Of a DNA stretch of 39,554 nucleotides, positions 16,385 through 24,083 are shown piece by piece; positions within the stretch are counted from its first letter, which is position 1, and each line of letters begins with the position of its first letter. The stretch is from contig SAAB01000031.1 in NCBI GenBank assembly GCA_009929615.1, forward strand, positions 1-39,554, read 5' to 3'. Below the pieces are notes generated by a model. The model worked only from the letters and a program-made list of their open reading frames with translations, was not told the DNA's origin and did not search any database. This stretch comes from Clostridia bacterium (GTDB lineage Bacteria; Bacillota; Clostridia; Lachnospirales; Lachnospiraceae). The position numbers and the translations under genes are program-made.

Positions 16385-17272
16385 ATGAATTTAAAACAAA
16401 TAGACTGTGCTATTGAATTATCTCACACATTAAATTTCAGACGGGCAGCTGAGAATCTTTTTATAAGCCAGCCCTCCCTCACCTATCAAATCCAGACTTT
16501 AGAGGAAGAAATTGGATTTGAATTGTTCTTTCGTTCTGGAAAAGGCGCTGCACTGCCCCCTGCCGGCGAACAATTCTGCAGCAATCTCACGAGAATCCGG
16601 GACGATATTCATCGTTCTATTGAAAGCGGACGGAATTTCAGTTCAAAATACACAGAAGCATTAAGTATTTCTGTTCCGGTCAGAAGTGCTATTTATTTTC
16701 TGCCCCATATTATGAAACAATTCCAGAAAGAATTTCCTCACGTTGCATTTACTGTGAAATACATTTATGGAAATGAACGTATCGACAGTTTTCTGCGTGG
16801 TGACGAAGATTTGCTTTTTGGATTACAGGAATCGCTCTGCCACATTCCACATATGACCATTCATCCTCTTTTTGAAAGTCATATCTATCTCGTTGTACAA
16901 AAAGAAGATCCTCTGACATCACTGGATATTGTGACACCAAAGGACCTTGAAGGTCGTACACTTTTAACGGGCGGCGGCTCCCCTGCTGCTCTGCAGAAGG
17001 CTCAGCAGATGGTTATTCAATCTGTTCATATGAATACCCTTAACAGTGCCGACCACATGACGACACTCACCCAGATTGCCGCCGGAAACGGCATTTGTCT
17101 CTGCCCGGGTTTTACCAATGACCATACGGGAGAATTTGTATGGATTCCTTTTGATACCGGCGAAACAATGAGCTGTGTTATAGGTTCCCATAAAGAGGAC
17201 CAGCGCGAAAGCACCCGTCGATTTATTGAGATTGCAAAAGAGTTTTACCAATTTCCAGCTATACAGTTGTAA
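16385..17272 (+). CDS. LysR-family transcriptional regulator
   Basis: 295 residues, full length. The N-terminal winged helix is canonical: IELSHTLNFRRAAENLFISQ, PSLTYQIQTLEEEIGFELF. The effector domain follows (about 90-290: SISVPVRSAIYFLPHIMKQF, FPHVAFTVKYIYG, LVVQKEDPLTSLDI, ITQIAAGNGICLCPG-like region). AAGGGAAGG lies before the ATG. It is divergent from the acetyltransferase and probably controls it and itself through the dyad at about 16301-16319. Its stop codon abuts the stop of the convergent YiiX-like gene with no spacer. The inducer is unknown. Confidence 0.92.
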   Translation: MNLKQIDCAIELSHTLNFRRAAENLFISQPSLTYQIQTLEEEIGFELFFRSGKGAALPPAGEQFCSNLTRIRDDIHRSIESGRNFSSKYTEALSISVPVRSAIYFLPHIMKQFQKEFPHVAFTVKYIYGNERIDSFLRGDEDLLFGLQESLCHIPHMTIHPLFESHIYLVVQKEDPLTSLDIVTPKDLEGRTLLTGGGSPAALQKAQQMVIQSVHMNTLNSADHMTTLTQIAAGNGICLCPGFTNDHTGEFVWIPFDTGETMSCVIGSHKEDQRESTRRFIEIAKEFYQFPAIQL

Positions 17273-17785
17273 CTATATGGCATTATAGCTGATATTTTGC
17301 AGACAGCATTGGTTCTCTAAGGCCTTTACCAGCTTATTAGGATAGTATAGAGATGGCTTCTTTTGAAGTCTCACCGTCTTTGTCTGCTGAAGCATTTCTG
17401 CTACAAACTGGGAACAAAAATAACGATTTTTTATTTTCAGCGGAATATGTAGAAGGCAAAAGAATACACCAAGGCTTGAATAGGACAGCTGTTCCGAATT
17501 GCTTTCCATTTCCTCTATACGCTGTTTCATCTGCTCATATTCCTCCTCTGTCACTTCCAAACAATAGGCTGCACTTTCACCATATCTATCGCTATGCTTT
17601 TTCGGATGCTCTATCCGGAAGCCTTTAAAATTAAAACTATAAAATTTTTCATTTTCTTCATCCAAAGATAAAGATGCATGGGTATAGCCTCTGCCGGTGA
17701 CAAAATATATGAAATTTGAAAATCCACAATATTCTCTTACAAATAAAACGGTTATAACTCTTTTGCTCTTCTCCCCCATTTTCAC
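17273..17785 (-). CDS. YiiX-like permuted NlpC/P60-type cysteine hydrolase
   Basis: 170 residues. The order of motifs fits the circularly permuted papain-like family: a first strand and GRGYTHASLSL with the catalytic His, then, near residue 125, NRYFCSQFVAEML with the catalytic Cys. Between them lies a helical insert (EVTEEEYEQMKQRIEEME). No signal peptide, so probably cytoplasmic. Such proteins are predicted amidases or thioesterases acting on lipids or peptides; substrate unknown. Start is either GTG at 17785 (AAGGAG 4 bases upstream) or ATG at 17779 (10 bases); the choice changes two residues. Confidence 0.68.
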   Translation of the reverse strand: MKMGEKSKRVITVLFVREYCGFSNFIYFVTGRGYTHASLSLDEENEKFYSFNFKGFRIEHPKKHSDRYGESAAYCLEVTEEEYEQMKQRIEEMESNSEQLSYSSLGVFFCLLHIPLKIKNRYFCSQFVAEMLQQTKTVRLQKKPSLYYPNKLVKALENQCCLQNISYNAI

Positions 17786-17805
17786 AAAACTCCTTCTAAA
17801 AAATA

Positions 17806-17904
17806 TTAATTGATACTGTCTTTATAATCAAGGAATGTGACAACCCCAAGCGCCGCTACACCCAGTGCTGATATGACAGCTATTATTTTCAAAATCAACT
17901 TCAT
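17806..17904 (-). CDS. 32-residue single-pass membrane peptide
   Basis: Sequence runs MKLILKIIAVISALGVAALG, then VVTFLDYKDSIN: one hydrophobic helix of about 20 residues with basic N-terminal side and an acidic tail. Its ATG overlaps the stop of the 65-residue gene (ATGA), and AAGGTGG lies 6 bases upstream, so translation is coupled and likely real. It is the last gene of the unit starting at 18480, downstream of a response-regulator-type box. Function unknown. Confidence 0.65.
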   Translation of the reverse strand: MKLILKIIAVISALGVAALGVVTFLDYKDSIN

Positions 17905-18098
17905 AATTTTCCACCTTCCCTGGCCATTCTTTTCTTCGCATCTTCTACAGACTCACCATCTCTGGTAAGAAACTGGTCTGTGAATGCATCTGTCATTTTG
18001 GTAAAGCCACTCACTACACCATTTTCAATTTTCTTATAACCGCCGACAACGGCTTTCTCTATTTTCTTGTTTATCGCTACTAATTTTGATTTTGCCAT
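17901..18098 (-). CDS. 65-residue charged protein, conserved type in gut Clostridia
   Basis: 65 residues, highly charged and helical, with a repeated motif KKIEKAVVGGYKKIENGVVSGF followed by TKMTDAF and a C-terminal DGESVEDAKKRMAR. The repeat VVGGYKKIE/VVSGFTKM suggests an amphipathic helix that could lie on the membrane. No signal peptide. GGAGG lies 8 bases before the ATG. It sits 13 bases after the four-helix membrane protein and overlaps the 32-residue peptide gene. I recall similar small proteins beside two-component systems in gut Firmicutes; no function is known. Confidence 0.75.
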   Translation of the reverse strand: MAKSKLVAINKKIEKAVVGGYKKIENGVVSGFTKMTDAFTDQFLTRDGESVEDAKKRMAREGGKL

Positions 18099-18111
18099 TT
18101 TTTTATCCTCC

Positions 18112-18480
18112 TTATTTTAATCCTTTACAAATTGGAATCAGCATCAATAATACTACAATTCCAATAAGACCAATAATAATTCCTCTTACAAGATTTTCCC
18201 AAACCATCACATTGACCATGCCAACACCAAGGGACAGAGCACCGATAACGGCTATAAGCGTTGTGGCAACCGCTTTTCCTGTAATCCTGATAGGTTCCTT
18301 ATGCTCCATTTTTCGCCATACAAATACGGTAATCAGTGCCATCACCACCCCAATACATCCTAATCCAACTCCTGGTCTGAATGCGTTCCATTCCGGCAAT
18401 AATGCCATACACATTCCCAGTGCAAAAAATACCCCGCTGATTGTTCCTAATACTAACGCTACAAAATTACTTTTTCTCAT
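18112..18480 (-). CDS. Four-helix membrane protein
   Basis: 122 residues with four hydrophobic segments: NFVALVLGTISGVFFALGMC, GVGLGCIGVVMALITVFVW, AVATTLIAVIGALSLGVGMV and GIIIGLIGIVVLLMLIPIC. The loops are short and basic. First gene of a three-gene unit. Its upstream region (18541-18559) carries the same direct-repeat box as the response-regulator promoter, so it is a likely target of that regulator. Function unknown. Confidence 0.8.
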   Translation of the reverse strand: MRKSNFVALVLGTISGVFFALGMCMALLPEWNAFRPGVGLGCIGVVMALITVFVWRKMEHKEPIRITGKAVATTLIAVIGALSLGVGMVNVMVWENLVRGIIIGLIGIVVLLMLIPICKGLK

Positions 18481-18540
18481 CTTTCTACTTCCTTCCGTTT
18501 TTTTGATATGCTCTTATCTTACTGAATTATTATTTGAATT

Positions 18541-18559
18541 TTGTTCACGTATTGTTTAT
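18541..18559 (-). promoter_or_regulatory. Direct-repeat response-regulator box, copy 1
   Basis: The minus strand reads ATAAACAATACGTGAACAA, equivalent to TTGTTC-N5-TTGTTT on the plus strand with an 11-base period. Eight bases downstream on the minus strand is TAATAA, a candidate -10. Position, period and spacing match the box at 20979-20997 before the response-regulator gene. Confidence 0.7.
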
Positions 18560-18575
18560 AAATTATTAATTGCAA

Positions 18576-18617
18576 ACAAAAAGGCCGGAAATGATATTTT
18601 CTATCATCTCTGGCCTT
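18576..18617 (-). terminator. Intrinsic terminator after the sensor operon
   Basis: On the minus strand AAGGCCAGAGATGAT pairs with ATCATTTCCGGCCTT around an A-rich loop (two mismatches), followed by TTTTTG. It is just after the stop of the 181-residue gene and separates it from the unit at 18480. Confidence 0.85.
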
Positions 18618-18632
18618 CAAAATCCATATTTC

Positions 18633-19178
18633 TTATACCAATAATTTATGCCCTTTTTCGCAGATTTCATATATTTCGTCCTGCTTCTTCTCAATGAGTG
18701 GTGCCAACGCCCTTGCTTTATTCAAGGCAAGCCTTTTATACACAAAAAAAGGTGCAATCCATCCGACAAATCCAGGGATTGCCAATATAATGCATAATAA
18801 AATCAGCGGCGGTTCATGTGTAACTGCAAATACCGAACACGCTATAAATGCAGTGCCCAGAATTCCAATAATAAGAGCTACTACTGTTGCAAGACTTGTT
18901 TTGGAATTTTCCAGACTATCCATCTGCTTCATACAGTCTTCAAAATTCCGCTGCAGTCTGGTGAGTTCTGCTTTATTCATAATCTTTCTATCCCGTTTTA
19001 ATCGAATCACCGTTTTTCCATGCTTATTGCTTTCGACAATCTCTGGCTGTCTGTTGTCTATCTCCCATCCAAAGTTTTCGAACCCATCTAAATAAAAAGA
19101 AACCTGTTTTTTCTCTACAACCAGCTCTTTGTATTCATAACCGATATAGTCATTGCCTGTTTTATATATCTCGTTCAT
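18633..19178 (-). CDS. Two-helix membrane protein of unknown function
   Basis: 181 residues. The N-terminal half is soluble with a beta-rich pattern (YIGYEYKELVVEKKQVSFYL, KTVIRLKRDRK). A helical stretch (RLQRNFEDCMKQMDSLENS) leads to two membrane helices (LATVVALIIGILGTAFIACSVF and PLILLCIILAIPGFVGWIAPF), then a C-terminal coiled coil (LAPLIEKKQDEIYEICEKG). It follows the histidine kinase by 16 bases, so it is probably part of the sensing operon. It could tune the kinase or be its output; nothing in the sequence decides. Confidence 0.75.
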   Translation of the reverse strand: MNEIYKTGNDYIGYEYKELVVEKKQVSFYLDGFENFGWEIDNRQPEIVESNKHGKTVIRLKRDRKIMNKAELTRLQRNFEDCMKQMDSLENSKTSLATVVALIIGILGTAFIACSVFAVTHEPPLILLCIILAIPGFVGWIAPFFVYKRLALNKARALAPLIEKKQDEIYEICEKGHKLLV

Positions 19179-19194
19179 ACTTGCCGCTCCATTC

Positions 19195-20247
19195 CTATAC
19201 TTTTGGTAAGACTATTGAAAATGTGGTTCCAATACCCTCTTCACTGTCCACGGTTATATCTCCACCCGATATCTGCAAAACCCTAAGTGTAAGAGCCATT
19301 CCAAGGCCATTGCCTTCCGTTGCATGAGAAGTATCCCCCTGATAAAACTTGTCAAAAATGTGCTTCATCGTTTCCTTATCCATACCACAGCCACTGTCGC
19401 TCACTTCTACACATATCTCCTCATCCGTGGATTTTTCTATGATTTTTATCCTGCCCCCGGGCTCTGTAAATTTCACAGCATTGCTCAACAGGTTGTTCCA
19501 CACAAGTTCCATTAGATTCGGATCCGCCTTCAGGTTAACACTCTCTTCCAACTCCACTTCCAGTTCTATCTGTTTCGCTTCCCATTGACTTTCGAATTGA
19601 AGAATGCAGTCGCATAATTGCTGGCATAAATCATATTCTTCCATATCCATCTGGATATTCTGCTTTTCCAATCGATTGAGTTTCAACATATTTGTAATTA
19701 AATTCGATAATTTTTTTGTGGCAGCTAAAATTCCATCAACCGATTCCATTTGCTCAGCACTTAAGTTCCCTCCAGCCTTTAAAATCTGTGCATGGTTTGA
19801 CACAACTGCAAGAGGTGTCTTGATTTCATGAGAAACATTTGAAAAGAAATCCGTCTTTAATGTCTCTATACTCCCCAGCTCCTCTACCATCTTATTAAAG
19901 TCCATAATCATTACATCCAGATAATCCAATTTATCCGGTGTGTTAAGTGCTGGAACATATACCGAAAAATCCCCATGTGCTACGGCATCCGTTGCTTTTG
20001 CCAATGCCTGCATTGGCTTTTCATAGGCATTCTCTATCTGTATTCTTGTAAAAACTGTAAAAGCGGCTGCCATAATAAACCAGTAAATCATAATAATCAA
20101 CGTCTGTATCCAGCCATTTATATTGAAAAATCCGGTCAGCTGAATCAAGCCCATATGAATGCCTGCCACCAAAAGCATCGTCGCAAAGGTTAGTCCAAAT
20201 ATCTTAATCGGAAAATGAGATTGCCTTACCTGTGTATTTTCACTCAT
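19195..20247 (-). CDS. Membrane sensor histidine kinase
   Basis: About 350 residues from the ATG at 20247, which has AAGGTGG upstream. Two membrane helices (about 14-35 and 46-66) flank a very short external loop, so it probably senses within the membrane or through a partner. A HAMP linker follows (ENAYEKPMQALAKATDAVAHGDF), then HisKA (FFSNVSHEIKTPLAVV, phospho-His) and the ATPase domain with N box NNLLSNAVKF, G1 DSGCGMD, F box FDKFYQGD and G2 GNGLGMALTL. Its start overlaps the response regulator stop by 8 bases. Short-loop kinases of this form often respond to envelope-active compounds (family knowledge). Confidence 0.92.
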   Translation of the reverse strand: MSENTQVRQSHFPIKIFGLTFATMLLVAGIHMGLIQLTGFFNINGWIQTLIIMIYWFIMAAAFTVFTRIQIENAYEKPMQALAKATDAVAHGDFSVYVPALNTPDKLDYLDVMIMDFNKMVEELGSIETLKTDFFSNVSHEIKTPLAVVSNHAQILKAGGNLSAEQMESVDGILAATKKLSNLITNMLKLNRLEKQNIQMDMEEYDLCQQLCDCILQFESQWEAKQIELEVELEESVNLKADPNLMELVWNNLLSNAVKFTEPGGRIKIIEKSTDEEICVEVSDSGCGMDKETMKHIFDKFYQGDTSHATEGNGLGMALTLRVLQISGGDITVDSEEGIGTTFSIVLPKV

Positions 20248-20932
20248 GATTATCTTCCACCTTTTCAATAACTGACTTATATCCCAAACCTCTCACTGTA
20301 ACGATTCGAAATCCGTCACACATAGAGAATTTATCTCTTAATTTTGTAATATAAACATCCACTGCTCTCAGGCTGGTATCGCTGTCCATTCCCCAGAATT
20401 CATCCATAAGCTGTCCCCGGGAAAAAGTCTTATTCGGATAAGACAACAGCTTGTACAGGATATTAAATTCCCTGGTTGTCACAGGTGTTTCCTGCCCTGA
20501 TATCACTGCCGTCATAGCATCTGCATCCATTATCAGATTGCCAACCCTAATCTTTCTCTCCATCTCCACATTCGCTCTGCGAAGAAGGGCCCGGACACGA
20601 AGAAGCAGTTCATCCAAATCTACAGGTTTTACCATGTAATCATCAATACCTAATAGAAACCCTTTTTGTTTTGAAGGCAAATCATCCTTTGCTGACATAA
20701 AAAGAATCGGGATTGTTTTATTGACTTCCCGGATTGTTCTGGCAAATTCAAAGCCATCAATCTTTGGCATCATAATATCCGATATAATTAACTCAAATAA
20801 AGCATTATACATGGCATCATAGGCTTCTTCCGCTCCCAGACATCCGGTTGCCTCAAAACCGCTCTTATTCAAATAGGAACAGACCGTTTTATTCAAATTT
20901 ATATCATCTTCAACAACTAATATATGAATCAT
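20240..20932 (-). CDS. OmpR-family response regulator
   Basis: 230 residues. Receiver domain: acidic pair VVEDD, phosphoacceptor in ISDIMMPKIDG, Thr/Ser position MSAKDD and Lys in MVKPVD. C-terminal winged helix: TPVTTREFNILYKLL, FSRGQLMDEFWGMD, RAVDVYITKLRDKF, IVTVRGLGYKS. AAGGAG lies 8 bases before the ATG. Its own promoter contains a direct repeat with an 11-base period (20979-20997), the geometry used by OmpR-type dimers; the same box precedes the gene at 18480. It therefore probably activates itself and that small-protein unit. Confidence 0.94.
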   Translation of the reverse strand: MIHILVVEDDINLNKTVCSYLNKSGFEATGCLGAEEAYDAMYNALFELIISDIMMPKIDGFEFARTIREVNKTIPILFMSAKDDLPSKQKGFLLGIDDYMVKPVDLDELLLRVRALLRRANVEMERKIRVGNLIMDADAMTAVISGQETPVTTREFNILYKLLSYPNKTFSRGQLMDEFWGMDSDTSLRAVDVYITKLRDKFSMCDGFRIVTVRGLGYKSVIEKVEDNHE

Positions 20933-20966
20933 GGTTTTATCTCCTTGTCTTTCTTTCTGACCCTAT

Positions 20967-20997
20967 TCTAACATAAGTTTGTTTCAGAATTGTTTAT
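20967..20997 (-). promoter_or_regulatory. Response-regulator box copy 2 and promoter of the two-component operon
   Basis: The minus strand reads ATAAACAATTCTGAAACAA (20979-20997), i.e. TTGTTT-N5-TTGTTT on the plus strand. Eight bases downstream is TAGAAT with an extended -10 TG. No good -35 exists; the box replaces it, as at activator-dependent promoters. Confidence 0.72.
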
Positions 20998-21121
20998 GTT
21001 TTACAGTTTTTTCATCCAAACGCTCCATTCTTATCGGATAGGCAATCATCCGAAACACATAATCCGGCATTCTTCTCGTTCCCCTTTCCCTTGTTTACAC
21101 AATGTGTAATTTTCAAAGTAA

Positions 21122-21152
21122 TAAAAAGCACCTGTCTTTTCAGACAGATGCT
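21122..21152 (-). terminator. Intrinsic terminator after the flavodoxin lipoprotein
   Basis: On the minus strand AGCATCTGTCT-gaaa-AGACAGGTGCT forms an 11-bp stem with one G-T pair, followed by TTTTTA. It closes the long redox run. The remaining bases up to the response-regulator promoter show no gene. Confidence 0.92.
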
Positions 21153-21165
21153 CCATATTATACTT

Positions 21166-21885
21166 CTAATATCCAATTTCCTGTAACCATGCCGTCACTT
21201 GTTCCTCCGCACCTGTTGCACTGGATGCTCCGATGGACAATCCCTCAATCACAGTAGCTTCCGGTTCCGCCGCCTGTGTTTGTTCAACTGCATCTAAAAA
21301 TCCACTTCCACCAGATGTGCAAAACATTATAATTGTTTTGCCACTCAAATCATACTCGTCAAGGAACGAATACATTGCCATTGGCATATCATACCACCAT
21401 GTTGGAAATCCAAGAAAAATTGTATCATATTGTTCTATATTTTCTATGTGTGAAGCAAGTTCCGGCCGAACATTTTCATCTTTTTCTTCTTCCCCTTGGT
21501 TAATGGTTCCATTATAATCCGATGGATATTTTGCAACCGTCTGAATAGAGAACATATCTGCGCCTGATGCATCACCAATCATATGGGCAATCACACCGGT
21601 ATTTCCTGTAATCTCATTATTCCAGGTTTGAATACTCGCAGAAGAAGAGGCATCTACGCCCTCCGGTAAATCTGCATTTTCACCATAAGAAAAATATGCA
21701 ACCAATATATTGGAACCTGTATTCTCTCCGACAGTTTCCGTCGTATCTGTTTCAACCTCTTCGGAAGTATCTTCCATTGTCACTGATTCCGCCTGCGTTG
21801 AAGTTTCCTGGCTTTCTGCATTACCACAGGCAGTAAGCAGAAGTGTTGTCATCGCTAATACACATAATATTTTTCTTTTTTTCAT
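21166..21885 (-). CDS. Flavodoxin-domain lipoprotein
   Basis: 239 residues. The signal peptide ends in lipobox LTAC (Cys20), followed by a Ser/Thr/Glu-rich spacer to about residue 58. The flavodoxin domain starts at SNILVAYFSYGENADLPEGV and includes TGVIAHMIGDASGADMFSIQ, FLGFPTWWYDMPMAMYSFLDEYD and MFCTSGGSGF. Compared with a cytosolic flavodoxin it has a roughly 25-residue insertion after the FMN phosphate loop. An exported, lipid-anchored flavodoxin would bind FMN outside the membrane. It ends the redox run and is followed by a terminator. Confidence 0.88.
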   Translation of the reverse strand: MKKRKILCVLAMTTLLLTACGNAESQETSTQAESVTMEDTSEEVETDTTETVGENTGSNILVAYFSYGENADLPEGVDASSSASIQTWNNEITGNTGVIAHMIGDASGADMFSIQTVAKYPSDYNGTINQGEEEKDENVRPELASHIENIEQYDTIFLGFPTWWYDMPMAMYSFLDEYDLSGKTIIMFCTSGGSGFLDAVEQTQAAEPEATVIEGLSIGASSATGAEEQVTAWLQEIGY

Positions 21886-21898
21886 ATATTCACCTTTT

Positions 21899-22075
21899 CT
21901 ATCCTATTTTATAGCCGCATTCGACACATGCTCGCACGTATTCCATTAATTCTTCATGCTTTTTGAATTCTACGCGCTCATATTCGCCCACTTTTGAGAA
22001 AAACACCTCTTTTTTAGTTTGCGATATCCAAATCTGTTGCAGTCTTTGATTTAATCCTTGTCTCTGTTCTTTCAT
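21899..22075 (-). CDS. 58-residue hypothetical protein
   Basis: Start at ATG 22075 with GAGGAGG 5 bases upstream. Sequence begins MKEQRQGLNQRLQQIWISQ, contains KKEVFFSKVGEYERVEFKKH and ends with two cysteines in VRACVECGYKIG. The frame stays open far upstream, but that part overlaps the permease gene in another frame and is a shadow. Lies between the permease and the flavodoxin lipoprotein in one run. The C-terminal CxxC-like pair could bind metal or be redox-active. Not recognised. Confidence 0.65.
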   Translation of the reverse strand: MKEQRQGLNQRLQQIWISQTKKEVFFSKVGEYERVEFKKHEELMEYVRACVECGYKIG

Positions 22076-22107
22076 AAATCCTCCTCGTAATATCGATTCC
22101 CTTTTTT

Positions 22108-23016
22108 CTAAAAAGCATAGATGAAATTCACAATTCCACCTGAAATCATAGAAAAAAGCATAATATACACAAGGTAGAGGCCGAAATTTTTTGCTCCTAA
22201 TACAATCTTTACGGCACCCAAATTTGTTATCTTTGTTGCCGGTCCGGTAATCATAAAAGCGGTTGCCGATCCTGCACTCATACCACTGTTCAGCCACTCC
22301 ATCAATAACGGTATCGTTCCACCGCCACAGGCATAGAGGGGTACACCAATTGTCGCCGCCAACAATACTCCGAAGCCTCGCTGTGAACCAAACAGGTCCG
22401 CAATCCACTCTGCCGGAATATATCGCTGGAACAATGCCGATAGCATAATTCCAAATAAAAAATAAACGCCTGTTGCCTTTACATTTCTCCATACATTTTT
22501 CAAATAACGCAGTAAAAGATTCGGGTCCGTATCACGATTCGAAGGTTCCTGCATTTTTGTAAAATTAAAGAAATTTTTTTCTTTAAAGAAAATACGGATA
22601 CACAATCCAGCAACAATTCCACAGATACTACTGACAATCAGACGCACCATTGCCATATCCGTTCCAAGAGACAGACTATATATAAACAATTGAGGATTCA
22701 GCATTATTGAACTCATCATAAAAGCAGCAAGCCAGTCATCCTGCATACCGCGCTTTGAAAAGGATGCTGCAATCGGTATGGTTCCATACATACAGAGAGG
22801 GGATAAAATTCCCAGCATACTCGCAAGCACAATCCCAAATACTCCGTATTTCTTGCCTGAAATGGATACAAACAGATTATGAATCAGGTTCTTGCCAAAT
22901 ACAGAAACTGCTGAACCAATCAGCATACCAAGAACCCAAAACATAAACACCTGCTCTAGCTGAACCTCAAAATAATACCATAAATAGACGAACTCTCTAT
23001 GTAAAACATCAATCAT
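22108..23016 (-). CDS. ArsP/DUF318-type permease
   Basis: About 302 residues from the ATG at 23016, which has GGAG 7 bases upstream and overlaps the DUF362 stop. Eight or so membrane helices in two related halves; conserved parts are LSPLCMYGTIPIAASF with a Cys and a pseudo-repeat GVPLYACGGGTIPLLMEWL, plus FMITGPATKITNLGA. This is the ArsP/UPF0718 permease pattern; one studied branch exports methylarsenicals, others are of unknown substrate. The polar loop QEPSNRDTDPN divides the halves. It is placed among flavodoxin and DUF362 lipoproteins, so the cargo could be something redox-related; this is inference. Confidence 0.83.
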   Translation of the reverse strand: MIDVLHREFVYLWYYFEVQLEQVFMFWVLGMLIGSAVSVFGKNLIHNLFVSISGKKYGVFGIVLASMLGILSPLCMYGTIPIAASFSKRGMQDDWLAAFMMSSIMLNPQLFIYSLSLGTDMAMVRLIVSSICGIVAGLCIRIFFKEKNFFNFTKMQEPSNRDTDPNLLLRYLKNVWRNVKATGVYFLFGIMLSALFQRYIPAEWIADLFGSQRGFGVLLAATIGVPLYACGGGTIPLLMEWLNSGMSAGSATAFMITGPATKITNLGAVKIVLGAKNFGLYLVYIMLFSMISGGIVNFIYAF

Positions 23017-24061
23017 CAATGCTCTCCAAAGAATATGTACGGCTTCCAAGTCCTATTGCTTCTGCTGCCTCCAAGGTATGTAAGCCATTTCTGGATTCAA
23101 TACGTTGTACAAGAGAAGCACCATCACCATCTGCCTGCTCATAAACCAAATCAATACATGCCTGGTCAAGTGCAACAGGGTCGGTGGATGCTAAAATCCC
23201 GATATCATGCATGTCTGGTTCTGCCGGATTACCATCACAGTCACAATCCACAGAAAGTCTGTTCATGACATTGATATAAATAATATTTCCATCCAGATAA
23301 TCAGATACGCCTTTACCTGCATCCGCCATAGATTCTAAGAAAGGATCCTGGTCTGCATTCCACATACTGCCTCCCTGATTGGCTGTATGAATCACATTTT
23401 TTCCTTCTGATGAAGCAATTCCGATAGAAATATTTTTAATTGCTCCACCGTAACCTGCCATGGCATGCCCTTTAAAATGGGATAATACAACAAAATAATC
23501 ATAATTCGCAAAATGACTTCCGACAACATCTTCGGATAACTGCTGTCCGCCTTCAATTGGAATACTCATGGAACCCTCTTCGTCCATAATATCTACATCC
23601 GCAATCGCTGTATATCCATGGTCCTCTGCCAGCTGTTTGTGCATTGCTGTATTTGAACGTTCTCCACCGTAAGCAGTGTTACATTCTACAATCGTACCGT
23701 CTACTGTCTGAACCAAGTTCTGAATAAGTGCCGGGTCCAAATAGTTACTTCCTGTCTCTCCGGTGCTGAGTTTAACGGCCACATTTTCTGCGTCTATAGT
23801 GACACCAAGTGCTTCATAGGCCGCCATCAATCCCTCCGGACTGATATCCGTTGTCATATATACCGTTGGTACGTTTTCTTGCATTTCTGTTTCCTGCGTT
23901 TCGGCTGCCTCACTAGTGCTTGTTTCTACACTTTCCGTTACATTATGTGATGTATGTGTCTCACTTTGAGTTGATGATGTCCTCTGATTTCCTGCACCGC
24001 ATCCTGCAAGACCGGCAACCAGTCCTATAGTAATGATACTTACAATAATTTTTTTCTTCAT
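23009..24061 (-). CDS. DUF362-domain lipoprotein
   Basis: 350 residues. Signal peptide with lipobox LAGC (Cys21), a long Ser/Thr/Glu spacer, then a DUF362 domain (about 65-345): VAVKLSTGETGSNYLDPALI, VECNTAYGGERSNTAMH, VVLSHFKGHAMAGYGGAIKN, MNRLSVDCDCDG and LASTDPVALDQACIDLV. Most DUF362 proteins carry a 4Fe-4S segment; none is seen here apart from the CDCD pair, so this is the stripped-down form. The export signal places it outside. GGAGG lies 7 bases before the ATG. It follows the flavodoxin lipoprotein and overlaps the permease start by 8 bases, so the three are co-translated. Confidence 0.87.
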   Translation of the reverse strand: MKKKIIVSIITIGLVAGLAGCGAGNQRTSSTQSETHTSHNVTESVETSTSEAAETQETEMQENVPTVYMTTDISPEGLMAAYEALGVTIDAENVAVKLSTGETGSNYLDPALIQNLVQTVDGTIVECNTAYGGERSNTAMHKQLAEDHGYTAIADVDIMDEEGSMSIPIEGGQQLSEDVVGSHFANYDYFVVLSHFKGHAMAGYGGAIKNISIGIASSEGKNVIHTANQGGSMWNADQDPFLESMADAGKGVSDYLDGNIIYINVMNRLSVDCDCDGNPAEPDMHDIGILASTDPVALDQACIDLVYEQADGDGASLVQRIESRNGLHTLEAAEAIGLGSRTYSLESIDD

Positions 24062-24083
24062 GGGCTTTCCTCCATTTTTCTGT

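Noticed and set aside
18086-18697. A 203-residue plus-strand membrane-like frame
   Set aside because: It is the antisense of two minus-strand genes with good starts and recognisable structure; hydrophobic shadows are common opposite membrane proteins.
21899-22492. A 197-residue protein ending at 21899
   Set aside because: Its first 139 residues overlap the permease gene in another frame and look like low-order shadow sequence. Only the last 58 codons, with their own ribosome site, are credible.
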